Positions 39,597 to 50,076 of a stretch of DNA of 52,582 nt are shown here, piece after piece. Position numbers and translations under genes: made by a program. Positions within the stretch are counted from its first letter, which is position 1. Every line of letters starts with the position of its first letter. The stretch is from Candidatus Saccharimonadota bacterium (lineage in GTDB: Bacteria > Patescibacteriota > Saccharimonadia > Saccharimonadales > JAQGHD01), in the NCBI GenBank assembly GCA_028288965.1, contig JAQGHD010000027.1, forward strand, positions 1 to 52,582, in the 5' to 3' direction. The notes beneath the pieces are model-generated. The model made no database searches, was not told where the DNA came from, and was given only the letters and a program-made list of their open reading frames with translations.

Positions 39597-40649
39597 ATGG
39601 AAGTAAAGAATATTATGCAGCGCCATGCCAAGTGGCAAAAAATCTTTGTCGGGACTCTAGCGACTGTACTTATTCTGGGTATTGGCAGTATTTTAGTGGT
39701 CAGAAAGGTGTATCACCAGAACTTGCAACCAGCTAGCGCCTCACAACATTCGCGCATTGTCAGCGTGCCGCTTGGTTCATCGCCACACACTATTGCAGTC
39801 TTGCTGCAGCAAAAGGGGATTATCCGCAGTAGTTGGGCCTTTGAGTGGTATATCCGTAGCCACGAAGTCCAAGATCAACTCAAGGCTGGCAGTTATGAAT
39901 TGCGGCCCAGCCAGGCCGTGGCCGATATCGTCAACGTTTTGACCAACGGCAAGATCGCCACTAACTTAGTTACCATTTTGCCGGCCCAGCGAATTGATCA
40001 AATTCAGAGGTCTCTGGTAAACGCTGGTTTTTCAGAAGCCGACGTCACTGCCGCCCTCAACCCAGCCAATTATCCAGATCATCCGGCCTTGGTTGATAAA
40101 CCTGCCGGTGCTAGCTTAGAAGGTTATTTATATCCCGAATCTTTCCAGAAAACTGCTGCCACCAGCCCCAAAGAAATTGTGCATAAAAGCTTAGACGAAA
40201 TGCAAAAGCGCTTGACTCCGGATATTCGCAATGCTTTTACCAGGAACGGTTTATCAGTTCATCAAGGCATTATTCTGGCCTCAATTGTCGAGCAAGAAGT
40301 CTCCACGACCGGTGACCGCGGCCGAGTCGCCCAAGTATTTTATAGCCGGATGCGTCAAAACATGCCGCTCCAGTCTGATGTGACGGCCTTTTATGGTGCA
40401 CATGTCAATGGCCAACCCAACTCCACTAGTTATGACTCACCGTATAACACCTATTTGCATCCAGGTCTTCCAGCCGGCCCCATAAGTAATGTCAGCCAAA
40501 GTTCACTACAAGCGGTGGCCTTTCCGGCTGCCACCGATTTCTTATACTTTGTAGCCGGTGATGATGGTGTCACGCACTTCTCACATACCCAAGCCGAGCA
40601 CGAGGCTCTGGTCAAGCAATACTGCCACAAACTCTGTAGCGGCCAGTAA
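39597..40649 (+). CDS. mltG: Endolytic transglycosylase MltG
   Basis: LEGYLYPESF, ILASIVEQEVS and PYNTYLHPGLPAGPISN. Confidence 0.92.
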   Translation: MEVKNIMQRHAKWQKIFVGTLATVLILGIGSILVVRKVYHQNLQPASASQHSRIVSVPLGSSPHTIAVLLQQKGIIRSSWAFEWYIRSHEVQDQLKAGSYELRPSQAVADIVNVLTNGKIATNLVTILPAQRIDQIQRSLVNAGFSEADVTAALNPANYPDHPALVDKPAGASLEGYLYPESFQKTAATSPKEIVHKSLDEMQKRLTPDIRNAFTRNGLSVHQGIILASIVEQEVSTTGDRGRVAQVFYSRMRQNMPLQSDVTAFYGAHVNGQPNSTSYDSPYNTYLHPGLPAGPISNVSQSSLQAVAFPAATDFLYFVAGDDGVTHFSHTQAEHEALVKQYCHKLCSGQ

Positions 40650-40667
40650 CAGGGGTTACCTCTGTTA
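40647..40667 (+). repeat. Hairpin whose 5' arm includes the mltG stop codon
   Basis: TAACAGGGG-TTA-CCTCTGTTA (one G.U). Confidence 0.6.
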
Positions 40668-40674
40668 TGACGGG

Positions 40675-40703
40675 TTGTTTTGGGTAGGGGTGGGTGGTAA
40701 AAT
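40675..40703 (+). promoter_or_regulatory. Promoter with G-rich spacer upstream of LysM-CHAP gene
   Basis: TTGTTT-17 bp (TGGGTAGGGGTGGGTGG)-TAAAAT. Confidence 0.5.
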
Positions 40704-40796
40704 GTGGATTGCAACCCGTTGTTATTTTGCGGCTTCAACAGGTTGTGACCTCAGGGAGCAGTCTATTAGATAGTTAGGCAAGATTGGTCGACTTTC

Positions 40797-42005
40797 TTGC
40801 GAGATATAAATGTAATTAATTGCTTCCCTTGTTTGTGTTCAAAAACACACGGAGTAGATATTCGTACCCAAACTCAAGTGCTTGATCGAACTGATCCTTC
40901 CAGATTGAGCACCATTCAAGCAAGTTCAATTTATAAGCGTACATTCGGGCGCCTGTACAAACGCTCCCGACGACGACTTGTTCGTTACGGTATTTTAACT
41001 GCCAACTTGGTGGTTGTAGCTGTGGTGATTGGCTTTGTCGTCAATACTCCCAGCAGTTCGCCAACGGCCAGCAAGAGTCCATTAGCTTTAACGGCGCCTG
41101 CTGAAGCGGCTGCTAGCCCGGTGGATCAAATCTCCTCAGCTGATATTGCTGTAAACGTGGCCCGTATGGCTCGATTAGATGAGGCTACGTCTGTAGCCAA
41201 CAAAGCCGATACGGTTAATGCCCAATTGGCTATTGCCCCAGCCGAGAGCAGTATTCTGGCCAAGCCAGAAATTATTACTACCAGCCTTAAATCGCGGAAA
41301 GATATTAAGCATTATGTAACTGTGGCTGGCGACACGGTGAGTAGCTTGGCCACCAAGTTTGGTATCACCTCCGATACTATTCGTTGGTCAAATGGTTTGT
41401 CTGGCGACACCATACAGGCCGGCAAGGACATTCTTATTTCGCCCATTAACGGGGTGGTCTACTTAGTAAAACCAGGCGATACTGCCGATAGCGTAGCTGC
41501 CAAGTATCATGCTGACAAAGCCCATCTGGTAGCTTTTAATGACGTTGAGCTATCTGGCTTGCCGGTTGGCGAACTTGTTGTGGTTCCGAATGGTGTGCAA
41601 GTTACTACCACAGCTCGGGCTTCCAGTTTTAGTGGTAGTGGGGGCTTTGCCTGGGGCGGTTTTTCCCCGGTCTACGGTGGCAACGGTTATGATTATGGCT
41701 ACTGCACCTGGTGGGCCGCTGTTCGGCGGGCTCAAATTGGGCGCCCCGTTCCCAGCAACTTAGGTAATGCCAGTACCTGGAAGGTACTGTCTCAGCGTGC
41801 CGGACTTGGTGTTGGCACCAAACCAGCCGCCGGTGCAATTATCTGGTATCCACCTCGTGATTTTTACGGTCACGTGGGCTTTGTTGAATCAGTTGATCCC
41901 GATGGCACTGTTCATACTTCAGAAATGAATGTTAATGGTTGGGCCCGAGTTAGTTATCGAACCATCGGCCCCGCCGAAGCCGGCAACTACTGGTACATTT
42001 ATTAG
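40797..42005 (+). CDS. LysM and CHAP domain peptidoglycan hydrolase (start uncertain)
   Basis: Two LysM-like repeats (HYVTVAGDTVSSLATKFGI; VYLVKPGDTADSVAAKY) and CHAP YGYCTWWAAVRR...YGHVGFVE. Confidence 0.82.
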   Translation: MRDINVINCFPCLCSKTHGVDIRTQTQVLDRTDPSRLSTIQASSIYKRTFGRLYKRSRRRLVRYGILTANLVVVAVVIGFVVNTPSSSPTASKSPLALTAPAEAAASPVDQISSADIAVNVARMARLDEATSVANKADTVNAQLAIAPAESSILAKPEIITTSLKSRKDIKHYVTVAGDTVSSLATKFGITSDTIRWSNGLSGDTIQAGKDILISPINGVVYLVKPGDTADSVAAKYHADKAHLVAFNDVELSGLPVGELVVVPNGVQVTTTARASSFSGSGGFAWGGFSPVYGGNGYDYGYCTWWAAVRRAQIGRPVPSNLGNASTWKVLSQRAGLGVGTKPAAGAIIWYPPRDFYGHVGFVESVDPDGTVHTSEMNVNGWARVSYRTIGPAEAGNYWYIY

Positions 42006-42008
42006 CCT

Positions 42009-42146
42009 CTAACTCGCATCTTGTTTGTAAGAACTTGGCCGAAGTGGAGCCGGGTCGGTAGATCTGCGGAGATGCTACTCTTTGGAGCAGCTCAGGCAGG
42101 CTACCGTCCGCGCGTGAACGGTTCTTACAGGCAAGATGCGAGTTAG
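42009..42146 (+). ncRNA. Candidate structured RNA: rod-like hairpin between LysM-CHAP gene and obg
   Basis: 26-bp uninterrupted stem (two G.U) CTAACTCGCATCTTGTTTGTAAGAAC/GTTCTTACAGGCAAGATGCGAGTTAG plus inner CGGTAG/CTACCG and CTGC-GAG-TGCT/AGCA-CTC-GCAG. Confidence 0.55.
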
Positions 42147-42187
42147 CGGTAGCCTTTCACCTCTGTTTGCGGTAGACTAGTGTTGTA

Positions 42188-43462
42188 ATGTTTGTAGATA
42201 AGGCCAAGGTTGAGGTTTGTGGTGGTGATGGCGGCAATGGTGCCGTCAGTTTTCGTCATGAGAAATTTGTGGACCGGGGTGGCCCTGATGGGGGAGATGG
42301 CGGCAATGGTGGTGACGTGGTGTTTGAGGCTAGCCGGAACGAAAACACGCTAGCTAACTTTCGCTACCAACGTTCACTTGAAGCTCCGCCCGGCAAGCCT
42401 GGGCTTAAGAGCCACAAGCACGGCCGAAGTGGTAAAGACCTGGTTGTAAAAGTGCCGATTGGCACAGTGGTGCTTGATAGTGAAGAAAACATCTTGGCCG
42501 ATTTAGTTGATGATGACCAACAAGCGATTATTGCCAAGGGCGGAAAAGGCGGGTTTGGCAATGCTCACTTTATATCCTCTGTTCGTCAGGCGCCGCGAGT
42601 AGCCGAAAAGGGAGAACTAGGTGATCGACTAGATGTTAACTTAGAACTTAAGATGATTGCCGATGTGGGGTTGGTGGGGCAGCCCAATGCGGGCAAATCT
42701 ACGCTCCTAGCCACCCTCAGCAACGCCCGGCCAGAAATTGCCGATTATCCGTTTACAACCTTGCGGCCCAACCTGGGCGTGGTCGAGGTAGACAAGCACA
42801 CCAGCTTATTGTTTGCCGACATCCCTGGCCTTATAGCGGGCGCTAGCGAAGGCAAGGGTCTGGGTGATGATTTTTTGCGTCATGTAGAGCGCACCAATGT
42901 GTTAATTCATTTAATTGATATTTACCAGGACGATGTAGTTGACACCTATAAGACCATTCAAAAAGAATTGGCCTCATACAAAATTAATTTGTCTAAACGC
43001 CCGCAAATCGTGGTGATTAACAAAGTAGAAGGGCTGGATCAAGATATTGTTGATGACAAAATCAGCAGCTTACGAAAAGTGGTGCCAAAAACTACTAAAA
43101 TTATGGCTATCTCGGCCCAAAGCAAGCAGGGCGTTCAAGAATTGCTATACGTCGTAAAAAAACTGGTAGAAAAAACGCGCCAGGCCGAAGCTAAAAAGAC
43201 AGCCAAAAACTCGCTACCGGTTATTCGTCTGACCGAAACCGATGATGCCTGGCAGGTGAGCCAAGCCGACGACGGCTTTAAGGTTACCGGCAAGAAGATT
43301 GAGCGCTTTGCAATGCGGACGGATTTTGCCAGCCCTTTTGCTATAGAACGCTTGCGTGACATCATGCGTAAGATGGGCATACTCAACCAGCTCGAGCGCC
43401 AAGGCATCAACCCTGGCCAAAAGATCACCATCGGCAATTCCATCGGCAATATCGAGTACTAA
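42188..43462 (+). CDS. obg: GTPase Obg/CgtA
   Basis: MFVDKAKVEVCGGDGGNGAVSFRHEKFVDRGGPDGGDGGNGG; GQPNAGKSTLLATLSNARPEIADYPFTTL. Confidence 0.95.
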   Translation: MFVDKAKVEVCGGDGGNGAVSFRHEKFVDRGGPDGGDGGNGGDVVFEASRNENTLANFRYQRSLEAPPGKPGLKSHKHGRSGKDLVVKVPIGTVVLDSEENILADLVDDDQQAIIAKGGKGGFGNAHFISSVRQAPRVAEKGELGDRLDVNLELKMIADVGLVGQPNAGKSTLLATLSNARPEIADYPFTTLRPNLGVVEVDKHTSLLFADIPGLIAGASEGKGLGDDFLRHVERTNVLIHLIDIYQDDVVDTYKTIQKELASYKINLSKRPQIVVINKVEGLDQDIVDDKISSLRKVVPKTTKIMAISAQSKQGVQELLYVVKKLVEKTRQAEAKKTAKNSLPVIRLTETDDAWQVSQADDGFKVTGKKIERFAMRTDFASPFAIERLRDIMRKMGILNQLERQGINPGQKITIGNSIGNIEY

Positions 43463-43495
43463 TTCAGGTTACGGGCCACCTGTTACACTATTATT

Positions 43496-44935
43496 ATGGC
43501 CAACACGTTTTATTTTTATGACTTAGAAACCTCGGGAGTGAGCCCCAAAGAGGCTCGGATTATGCAATTTGCTGGCCAAAGGACAGACATGGAACTTAAC
43601 CCAATTGGGCCACCGCATAATTTTTATATAAAATTCCCTCGTGACTCGTTGCCGGAGCCCGTTGCCATATTCATAACCGGCATTACGCCTCAGAAGGCCA
43701 TAGCCGACGGCATAACCGAAGCCGAGTTTCTAAAGATATTCGATAGCCAAATCGCTACCCCAGAGACCATCATGGTGGGATTTAATACGCTGCGCTTTGA
43801 CGACGAGTTTATGCGCTACTTACGCTACCGCAACTTTTACGATGCCTATGAGTGGGGATGGAAAGATGGCCGATCCCGCTGGGATTTGCTGGATATGGTT
43901 CGTATGGTCCGCGCGCTCAGGCCAAGTGATATTAAGTGGCCATTTAATAGTGACGGTCAACCGACCAATCGCCTGGAGCTGCTAACGGCCCTCAATAAGC
44001 TCTCGCACGATAACGCGCACGATGCCTTAAACGATGTCTATGCCTCTATCGCGGTGGCTAAACTCATGAAGGATAAGCAGCCCAAGCTGTTCGATTTTTT
44101 GCTAAACATGCGCACTAAACAAGCGGTCGCAAAGCTGGTTCACGCCGGTCAGCCGTATCTGTACACTTCGGGCCGCTACGCCAATGAATTTGAAAAAACT
44201 ACCGTAGTGGCCACCTTGGCCGATCATCCGGACAAGCAAGCGGCATTTGTGTTTGACTTGCGCTATGATCCAACCCCATTTGCTAAACTCAAACCGGATG
44301 CCATGGTAGAAGCCTGGCGTCGAAAAAAGGGAGAGACTGGTCCACGCTTGCCCGTTAAAACAATTACCTTTAATCGCTGTCCGGCAATTGCTCCGCTGTC
44401 AGTGCTGGATGAGGCCAGCCAAAAACGGCTTAAGCTCAATCCCCAAACTATTGCCAAAAACTTTAAGGCCCTACAGGAAGTTAAGGATGAGTTGGTACCA
44501 AACATGCTAGCGGCCCTGAGACTGATCACCAAAAAGCAGCAACTTAAATTTATGCAGGATGATCAAGTTGTCGATAATTTACTGTACGACGGTTTTTTTG
44601 AACCAGCCGATCAAAAGCGGATGGCCGAAGTGAGATCGGCCGATCCGCAAAAGCTAAAAGAACTGACGCTCGACTTTGAAGATTCCCGGCTGCAAGCCCT
44701 GCTGCCATTGTATAAAGCTCGCAATTTCCCACAATCGTTAACCAATGCCGAGCAAAAGATTTGGGAGAACTACCGGACCCAAAAGTTACTCCAGGGTAAG
44801 CGCAGTAATCGTCTAGTGCGCTTTTATAAGCAGTTGGATGATATGAAAAAGAAGGGCCAGCTCACCGATCACCAAAAGTACTTGCTAGAAGAGTTACGTC
44901 TGTTTGCCGAAAGCATTATGCCGGTTGAGGCTTAA
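43496..44935 (+). CDS. sbcB: Exodeoxyribonuclease I
   Basis: FYFYDLETSGVSPKEARIMQFAGQRTDMELNPIGPPHNFYIK; NTLRFDDEFMRYLRYRNFYDAYEW. Confidence 0.9.
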   Translation: MANTFYFYDLETSGVSPKEARIMQFAGQRTDMELNPIGPPHNFYIKFPRDSLPEPVAIFITGITPQKAIADGITEAEFLKIFDSQIATPETIMVGFNTLRFDDEFMRYLRYRNFYDAYEWGWKDGRSRWDLLDMVRMVRALRPSDIKWPFNSDGQPTNRLELLTALNKLSHDNAHDALNDVYASIAVAKLMKDKQPKLFDFLLNMRTKQAVAKLVHAGQPYLYTSGRYANEFEKTTVVATLADHPDKQAAFVFDLRYDPTPFAKLKPDAMVEAWRRKKGETGPRLPVKTITFNRCPAIAPLSVLDEASQKRLKLNPQTIAKNFKALQEVKDELVPNMLAALRLITKKQQLKFMQDDQVVDNLLYDGFFEPADQKRMAEVRSADPQKLKELTLDFEDSRLQALLPLYKARNFPQSLTNAEQKIWENYRTQKLLQGKRSNRLVRFYKQLDDMKKKGQLTDHQKYLLEELRLFAESIMPVEA

Positions 44936-44985
44936 TCTCTACGCTCGTTTTACTTCATTTACCCATTCACGTACAGTATCGTCGT

Positions 44986-45585
44986 ATGAAGGAACAGAAA
45001 TTTAGTGACCAATTAGAGCAATGGCTCCACGGTAAATCGCCCAAGACGCTCGATTCCTTAGAACAAGTGTTTCGTGAGCGTAGCTTTGCCATAATTATTT
45101 TGCTACTGATGTTCTTGCCGTCACTGCCGCTGCCTACTGGCGGTATTACCCATGTTTTTGAAATTATTTCTATGTTACTGGCCCTAGAAATGATTGCTGG
45201 CCGAACAACGCTCTGGGTCCCTAAGCGCTGGCGTCATCGAAAGTTAGGGCAGCGAACCGTGAATAAGGCCTTGCCATTTATTATGCGTAGGATTCGCTGG
45301 TTTGAGAAATTTTCACGTCCCAGACTGAAAGGAATGTTAGACAATCATAACTTTTTGCGTCTGGCTGGGCTGCTGCTATTTGTATTTAGCCTGGCGGCTT
45401 TTTTGTCGCCGCCATTTTCTGGGCTGGATACGCTGCCCTCGCTGGGCGCGGTAGTCATTGCCTTGTCTTTGATATTGGGTGACACAATACTTTTTATTGC
45501 CGGGTGCATTGTTGGACTTGGCGGCATTGCGCTCATTATTGGCCTGGGCACAGCCGTTACTAGTGTTTTTAAACACATTTTTTAA
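44986..45585 (+). CDS. ExoD-family exopolysaccharide synthesis membrane protein
   Basis: LLMFLPSLPLPTGGITHVFEIISMLLALEMIAGRTTLWVPKRWRHRKL. Confidence 0.78.
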   Translation: MKEQKFSDQLEQWLHGKSPKTLDSLEQVFRERSFAIIILLLMFLPSLPLPTGGITHVFEIISMLLALEMIAGRTTLWVPKRWRHRKLGQRTVNKALPFIMRRIRWFEKFSRPRLKGMLDNHNFLRLAGLLLFVFSLAAFLSPPFSGLDTLPSLGAVVIALSLILGDTILFIAGCIVGLGGIALIIGLGTAVTSVFKHIF

Positions 45586-45718
45586 GCAGCCTAGGCTTTT
45601 TTGCCTACGTTTTCTCTATAAAAAACCTCGTCTAAAGCACAACAGACAGCTTTTATCATAACTGCTAATGTAAAAGTATTAGAATTCTCACAAAGAGTGT
45701 AAGAACACAGGAGGGACT

Positions 45719-46483
45719 ATGCCAAGAAGAGGGAATATTATGCCACGAGGCTCCCTTCCTCCCAGCATTTCCTCACGCACGCCCGGCCTTGGTGCTTTTC
45801 ACGCCCTAGATTTCGAAAGCCAAGAGGATAGTAACGTCGATTTCTCAGCGGTGATGGCCAGTCTGGAAGCTAACCTAGAAGATGCCCATGGTTTTAAGAC
45901 CCACCAACACAATCAAGTAGCGGCTACTGACCCAAAACCGCCAGCCGCTACTCATGGTCACCAACCCCGGGCCAAGCTGCCTGTAAAACTCTATCATCCG
46001 GAACATATGCGTTTAAAAGTTTTGGAGCGGCGCTTATCTAAAGATTATGCCCAGCAACACCGCTTGTACTGGAATAAAAATGACATGGGCCAAATACGTG
46101 GCGAGATCGCCAACTCCCTAGCTCGGCTGGAAATGAGCCATGGTCCGTTCGAGGTAGTATTTACTGGCATTGCCCGGGTTGGTGATGCTGAGAAAAATGA
46201 ATATGGCGGCCGCAAACTGGCTTTTGTGCCTGAGGTTACGAGTGCTGCCGCTGAGTTTTTATGTGACGAGCACGAAATCTGCGTCGACGGTTTATCTAAA
46301 CGGCTCAGTCGGTTTCGCTATCCATATGATGAGTACATGGCTAAACAAATGTTTGCTCGGGTTGATAGGCGCGAACCAGAGTCGGTGGTTCGCGACGTGA
46401 TTGATGCAGCCCATGCACTTTTACCGGTTACGGTTACCTATCTACCGCTTGAGTTCTATGCCAACCAGTCGTTTAGAGCCTAG
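45719..46483 (+). CDS. Hypothetical protein
   Basis: 254-aa ORF with SD AGGAGGG before ATG; no confident domain. Confidence 0.6.
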   Translation: MPRRGNIMPRGSLPPSISSRTPGLGAFHALDFESQEDSNVDFSAVMASLEANLEDAHGFKTHQHNQVAATDPKPPAATHGHQPRAKLPVKLYHPEHMRLKVLERRLSKDYAQQHRLYWNKNDMGQIRGEIANSLARLEMSHGPFEVVFTGIARVGDAEKNEYGGRKLAFVPEVTSAAAEFLCDEHEICVDGLSKRLSRFRYPYDEYMAKQMFARVDRREPESVVRDVIDAAHALLPVTVTYLPLEFYANQSFRA

Positions 46484-46527
46484 ACACTGGATTTTATCTC
46501 TGTTTTCATGTATAATTCTTGGACTTT

Positions 46528-49359
46528 ATGCATGACGAAATTGTAGTCAAGGGAGCTCGGGAGCACAACCTCAAAAACGTGGACGTGACTATCCCGCGAG
46601 GCAAGCTGGTAGTGATTACCGGTCTATCCGGGTCGGGTAAATCCAGCTTAGCCTTTGATACTATTTATGCCGAAGGCCAACGCCGCTACGTAGAAAGTCT
46701 GAGTTCTTATGCCCGCCAATTCTTGGGCCTGATGGAAAAGCCTGACGTTGACCAAATTGATGGCCTGAGCCCGGCAATTAGTATTGATCAAAAATCTACC
46801 AGCCGGAATCCCCGCTCGACGGTGGCCACGGTGACCGAAATTTACGATTATTTGCGTTTGTTATTTGCGCGCGTTGGCGTGCCGCACTGTCCGGTGTGTG
46901 GCAAACCAGTGGTTCGCCAAACTTCCACGGCCATTGTTGATCAAGTGGTGGCTCTGGCACCCGGTGCTCGCTTGATGATCTTGGCCCCAGTGGTCATTGA
47001 TAAAAAGGGTGCCTTTGAGCATATTCCCGAGCAATTTATGCGGGCTGGTTTTGCTCGTGCCCGAGTAGATGGCGTGGTCTACTCTCTTGATGAATTTCCG
47101 ACGCTTGATAAAAACTACAAGCACAATATTGAAATTGTAGTCGACCGGTTGGTGAACGATAAAGAAAGCCTTGGCCGGCTGAGCCAATCGTTGGAGCAAG
47201 CGCTGGATATCGCCGAAGGCCGAGCCAAAGTCCTCAATGCCGACAGCAACCAAGAGCATACTTACAGCCTCATGTACGCCTGTGTTGATCATCCCGATGT
47301 GTCTATTCCAGAGCTCGAGCCTCGAACCTTTAGCTTTAACAGTCCACATGGCGCCTGTCCGGTCTGTACCGGCCTAGGCAGCCGATTAGAGGTTGATCCA
47401 GAACTCGTAATTCCCAATGGCCGGCTGACCATAGCCGAGGGCGCCATTCGTCCGTTTAACCGCATTAACACCGATGCTTGGTACACTAAAAAGATTCAGG
47501 CGGTGGCCGATCGCTACGGCTTTAGTTTGCATGTGCCGACCAGCGAGCTTAAGAACGAAGACTTAGACAGGCTGATGTACGGCACTGGCAGTGAGAAATA
47601 CCGGGTCAGTTTAGGCCTGGGCCGTTCGTTTGAAACGACCTACGAGGGTGTGGTGCCTAACTTAGAGCGTCGGCATAAAGAAACCGAGAGTGATTTTATC
47701 CGTCGAGACATTGAGCGCTTTATGCAGGAACGTCCCTGTCATGCCTGTAACGGACTGCGCCTCAAGCCCGAAGTTTTAGCGGTAACGGTTGCCGACAAAT
47801 CTATTATGGATCTGTGTCAACTTAGTATCGACGAGGCGCTGACTTTCTTTAGCCAGCTAAAACTCAATGCCAAGGATGCCCACATTGCGGAGCTTATCTT
47901 AAAAGAAATTTGTGCCCGTCTGCAGTTCTTACAAGACGTGGGCCTAAACTACCTTAACTTGCTGCGCAGTGCCGTGACGCTGTCTGGCGGGGAAGCCCAG
48001 CGCATCCGCCTAGCTACTCAAATTGGATCGGGATTAATGGGTGTTCTGTACGTGCTGGATGAACCAAGCATTGGCTTGCACCAGCGCGATAACGCCAAGC
48101 TCATTGCCACCCTTAAGCACCTGCGCGATTTAGGTAATACCGTCATTGTGGTGGAACACGACGAAGAAACGATTCGGACAGCTGACTTTTTACTCGACAT
48201 TGGCCCAGGAGCCGGTATCCACGGCGGTGAGATTGTAGCTGTCGGCAAACCCAGCGAGGTAGCCAGGGTGGAAAAAAGTATTACCGGCCAATACCTACTC
48301 GGCAAAAAAGTCATTGCCACACCCAAAAAACGACGTGAAGGTAATGGCAAAAAGTTGCTCATTCGCGGTGCCCGCGAAAACAATTTACGCAATATTAATG
48401 TGGAGCTGCCTCTAGGAAAAATGGTGGTAGTCAGTGGAGTATCTGGTTCTGGAAAATCCAGCCTCATCAATGACATTTTAGCTAAAGAGCTTTCAGCCCG
48501 CTTGCATCGGGCTAACACTGTACCAGGCCGGCATGACGACATAGAAGGCATAGAGCATTTAGATAAAGCCATTATTATTGATCAATCACCAATTGGCCGC
48601 ACGCCACGTTCCAACCCAGCCACTTACACTGGTTTATTTACGCCAATTCGCGAGCTGTTTGCCAGTACCCCAGAAGCCAAGTTGCGTGGCTACAGCCCAG
48701 GCCGCTTTAGCTTTAACGTGCGCGGCGGTCGCTGTGAAAACTGTGCCGGGGATGGCATTATCAAAATAGAAATGCATTTCTTGCCTGACGTTTACGTCCC
48801 CTGTGAAGTCTGTCACGGTAAGCGCTATAACCGCGAAGCTTTAGAGATTCATTACAAGGGCAAGACTATCAGTGACGTTCTGGAAATGACCTGCGAGACA
48901 GCGCTGGCCTTCTTTGAAAACGTACCATCAATAGCCCGCAAGCTCCAAACTCTGGTGGATGTGGGCCTGGGCTACATAGCGCTCGGTCAACCAGCCACCA
49001 CCTTATCTGGTGGTGAAGCTCAGCGTATTAAGCTAGCCACCGAGCTATCACGCCGCCCCACTGGCCGCACATTGTATATCCTAGATGAGCCAACCACTGG
49101 CCTGCACATGGCCGATGTGGAAAAACTCCTGCAAGTTTTGCATGCTTTAGTTGAGGCTGGCAACAGCATGATTGTTATTGAACATAACTTAGACGTCATT
49201 AAGTCGGCCGATCATATTATTGATATGGGCCCAGAAGGCGGCAATGGTGGCGGCCTGGTGGTGGCCGAAGGTACTCCCGAGCAAGTTGCTAAGGCAGCCC
49301 ATTCTTATACTGGCCAATACCTAAAGAAGACCTTAAATAAGGCCCAAAAAAGGGACTAA
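46528..49359 (+). CDS. uvrA: Excinuclease ABC subunit A
   Basis: [36 protein letters not shown] and [10 protein letters not shown] zinc motifs, LSGGEAQRI twice. Confidence 0.96.
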   Translation: MHDEIVVKGAREHNLKNVDVTIPRGKLVVITGLSGSGKSSLAFDTIYAEGQRRYVESLSSYARQFLGLMEKPDVDQIDGLSPAISIDQKSTSRNPRSTVATVTEIYDYLRLLFARVGVPHCPVCGKPVVRQTSTAIVDQVVALAPGARLMILAPVVIDKKGAFEHIPEQFMRAGFARARVDGVVYSLDEFPTLDKNYKHNIEIVVDRLVNDKESLGRLSQSLEQALDIAEGRAKVLNADSNQEHTYSLMYACVDHPDVSIPELEPRTFSFNSPHGACPVCTGLGSRLEVDPELVIPNGRLTIAEGAIRPFNRINTDAWYTKKIQAVADRYGFSLHVPTSELKNEDLDRLMYGTGSEKYRVSLGLGRSFETTYEGVVPNLERRHKETESDFIRRDIERFMQERPCHACNGLRLKPEVLAVTVADKSIMDLCQLSIDEALTFFSQLKLNAKDAHIAELILKEICARLQFLQDVGLNYLNLLRSAVTLSGGEAQRIRLATQIGSGLMGVLYVLDEPSIGLHQRDNAKLIATLKHLRDLGNTVIVVEHDEETIRTADFLLDIGPGAGIHGGEIVAVGKPSEVARVEKSITGQYLLGKKVIATPKKRREGNGKKLLIRGARENNLRNINVELPLGKMVVVSGVSGSGKSSLINDILAKELSARLHRANTVPGRHDDIEGIEHLDKAIIIDQSPIGRTPRSNPATYTGLFTPIRELFASTPEAKLRGYSPGRFSFNVRGGRCENCAGDGIIKIEMHFLPDVYVPCEVCHGKRYNREALEIHYKGKTISDVLEMTCETALAFFENVPSIARKLQTLVDVGLGYIALGQPATTLSGGEAQRIKLATELSRRPTGRTLYILDEPTTGLHMADVEKLLQVLHALVEAGNSMIVIEHNLDVIKSADHIIDMGPEGGNGGGLVVAEGTPEQVAKAAHSYTGQYLKKTLNKAQKRD

Positions 49360-49361
49360 TT

Positions 49362-49985
49362 TTATTTCTTGCCTGAAAAGCGGGCGAACAATCTGCGTCT
49401 AATTTTGGGATCAGCTACCAAATGGTACACTGTTGGGCCAAACGACAGCACCATAACCAGCAAAATTATCGGCAATAAATAGCGGTCAATGTTGGGAATT
49501 TTGCTGCCCAGCCAGTAGCCCAGCAGGGTTACGCCAATGGTCCAGGTCGCGCCACCAGCAATGTTAAAGGCAGTAAATTTCTTTTGGGGCATATTACCAA
49601 TGCCGGCGACAATCGGCGCAAAGGTGCGGACAATGGGCACAAAGCGCGACAGCAAAATGGTTTTGCCGCCATGACGCTTATAAAAATCTTCGGATTTGAG
49701 CAGGTATTCCTGCCTAAACACCAGACCGTCTTGCTTACGAAACAAGCGTTTGCCAAAACGTTTGCCAATGTAATAACCACTTTCATAGCCAGCAATGGCC
49801 GCCACTAACACCAGAATTAATAGCCAACCAAGAGGCAATTTGCCTTGGGCGGCAAAAAAGCCGGCCGAAAACAACAGCGTGTCTCCAGGTAAAAAGAAAC
49901 CAACAAGTAATCCAGATTCGGCAAAAATGATTGCGGTAATGAGGAGTAAACCGCCACTTTCTATAATTGAGGCAACGCTTGGCAT
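49362..49985 (-). CDS. DedA-family membrane protein
   Basis: FAESGLLVGFFLPGDTLLFSAGF; GGKTILLSRFVPIVRTFAPIVAGIGNM. Confidence 0.88.
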   Translation of the reverse strand: MPSVASIIESGGLLLITAIIFAESGLLVGFFLPGDTLLFSAGFFAAQGKLPLGWLLILVLVAAIAGYESGYYIGKRFGKRLFRKQDGLVFRQEYLLKSEDFYKRHGGKTILLSRFVPIVRTFAPIVAGIGNMPQKKFTAFNIAGGATWTIGVTLLGYWLGSKIPNIDRYLLPIILLVMVLSFGPTVYHLVADPKIRRRLFARFSGKK

Positions 49986-50076
49986 GCTGTTTACTAGACT
50001 ACAAGCATAATCTAGTCTCGTCCAGTGGACATATTTCTGTTAAAATGTATACGCATACAAGATAGTTGAGGAGCTT

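Noticed and set aside
40700-40860. c-di-AMP (ydaO) riboswitch upstream of the LysM-CHAP gene
   Set aside because: Location is suggestive for a wall hydrolase, but I could not match the ydaO consensus; kept only as a structured leader
42009-42146. SRP RNA, 6S RNA, tmRNA or RNase P RNA
   Set aside because: Long rod superficially resembles 6S/SRP RNA, but lacks the SRP GGAAG..AGCA apical signature and RNase P/tmRNA conserved elements
46861-47349. 162-aa minus-strand ORF
   Set aside because: Antisense to uvrA; shadow ORF of codon bias
48018-48572. 184-aa minus-strand ORF
   Set aside because: Lies antisense to the conserved uvrA core; low-complexity Ser/Arg-rich translation, typical shadow ORF
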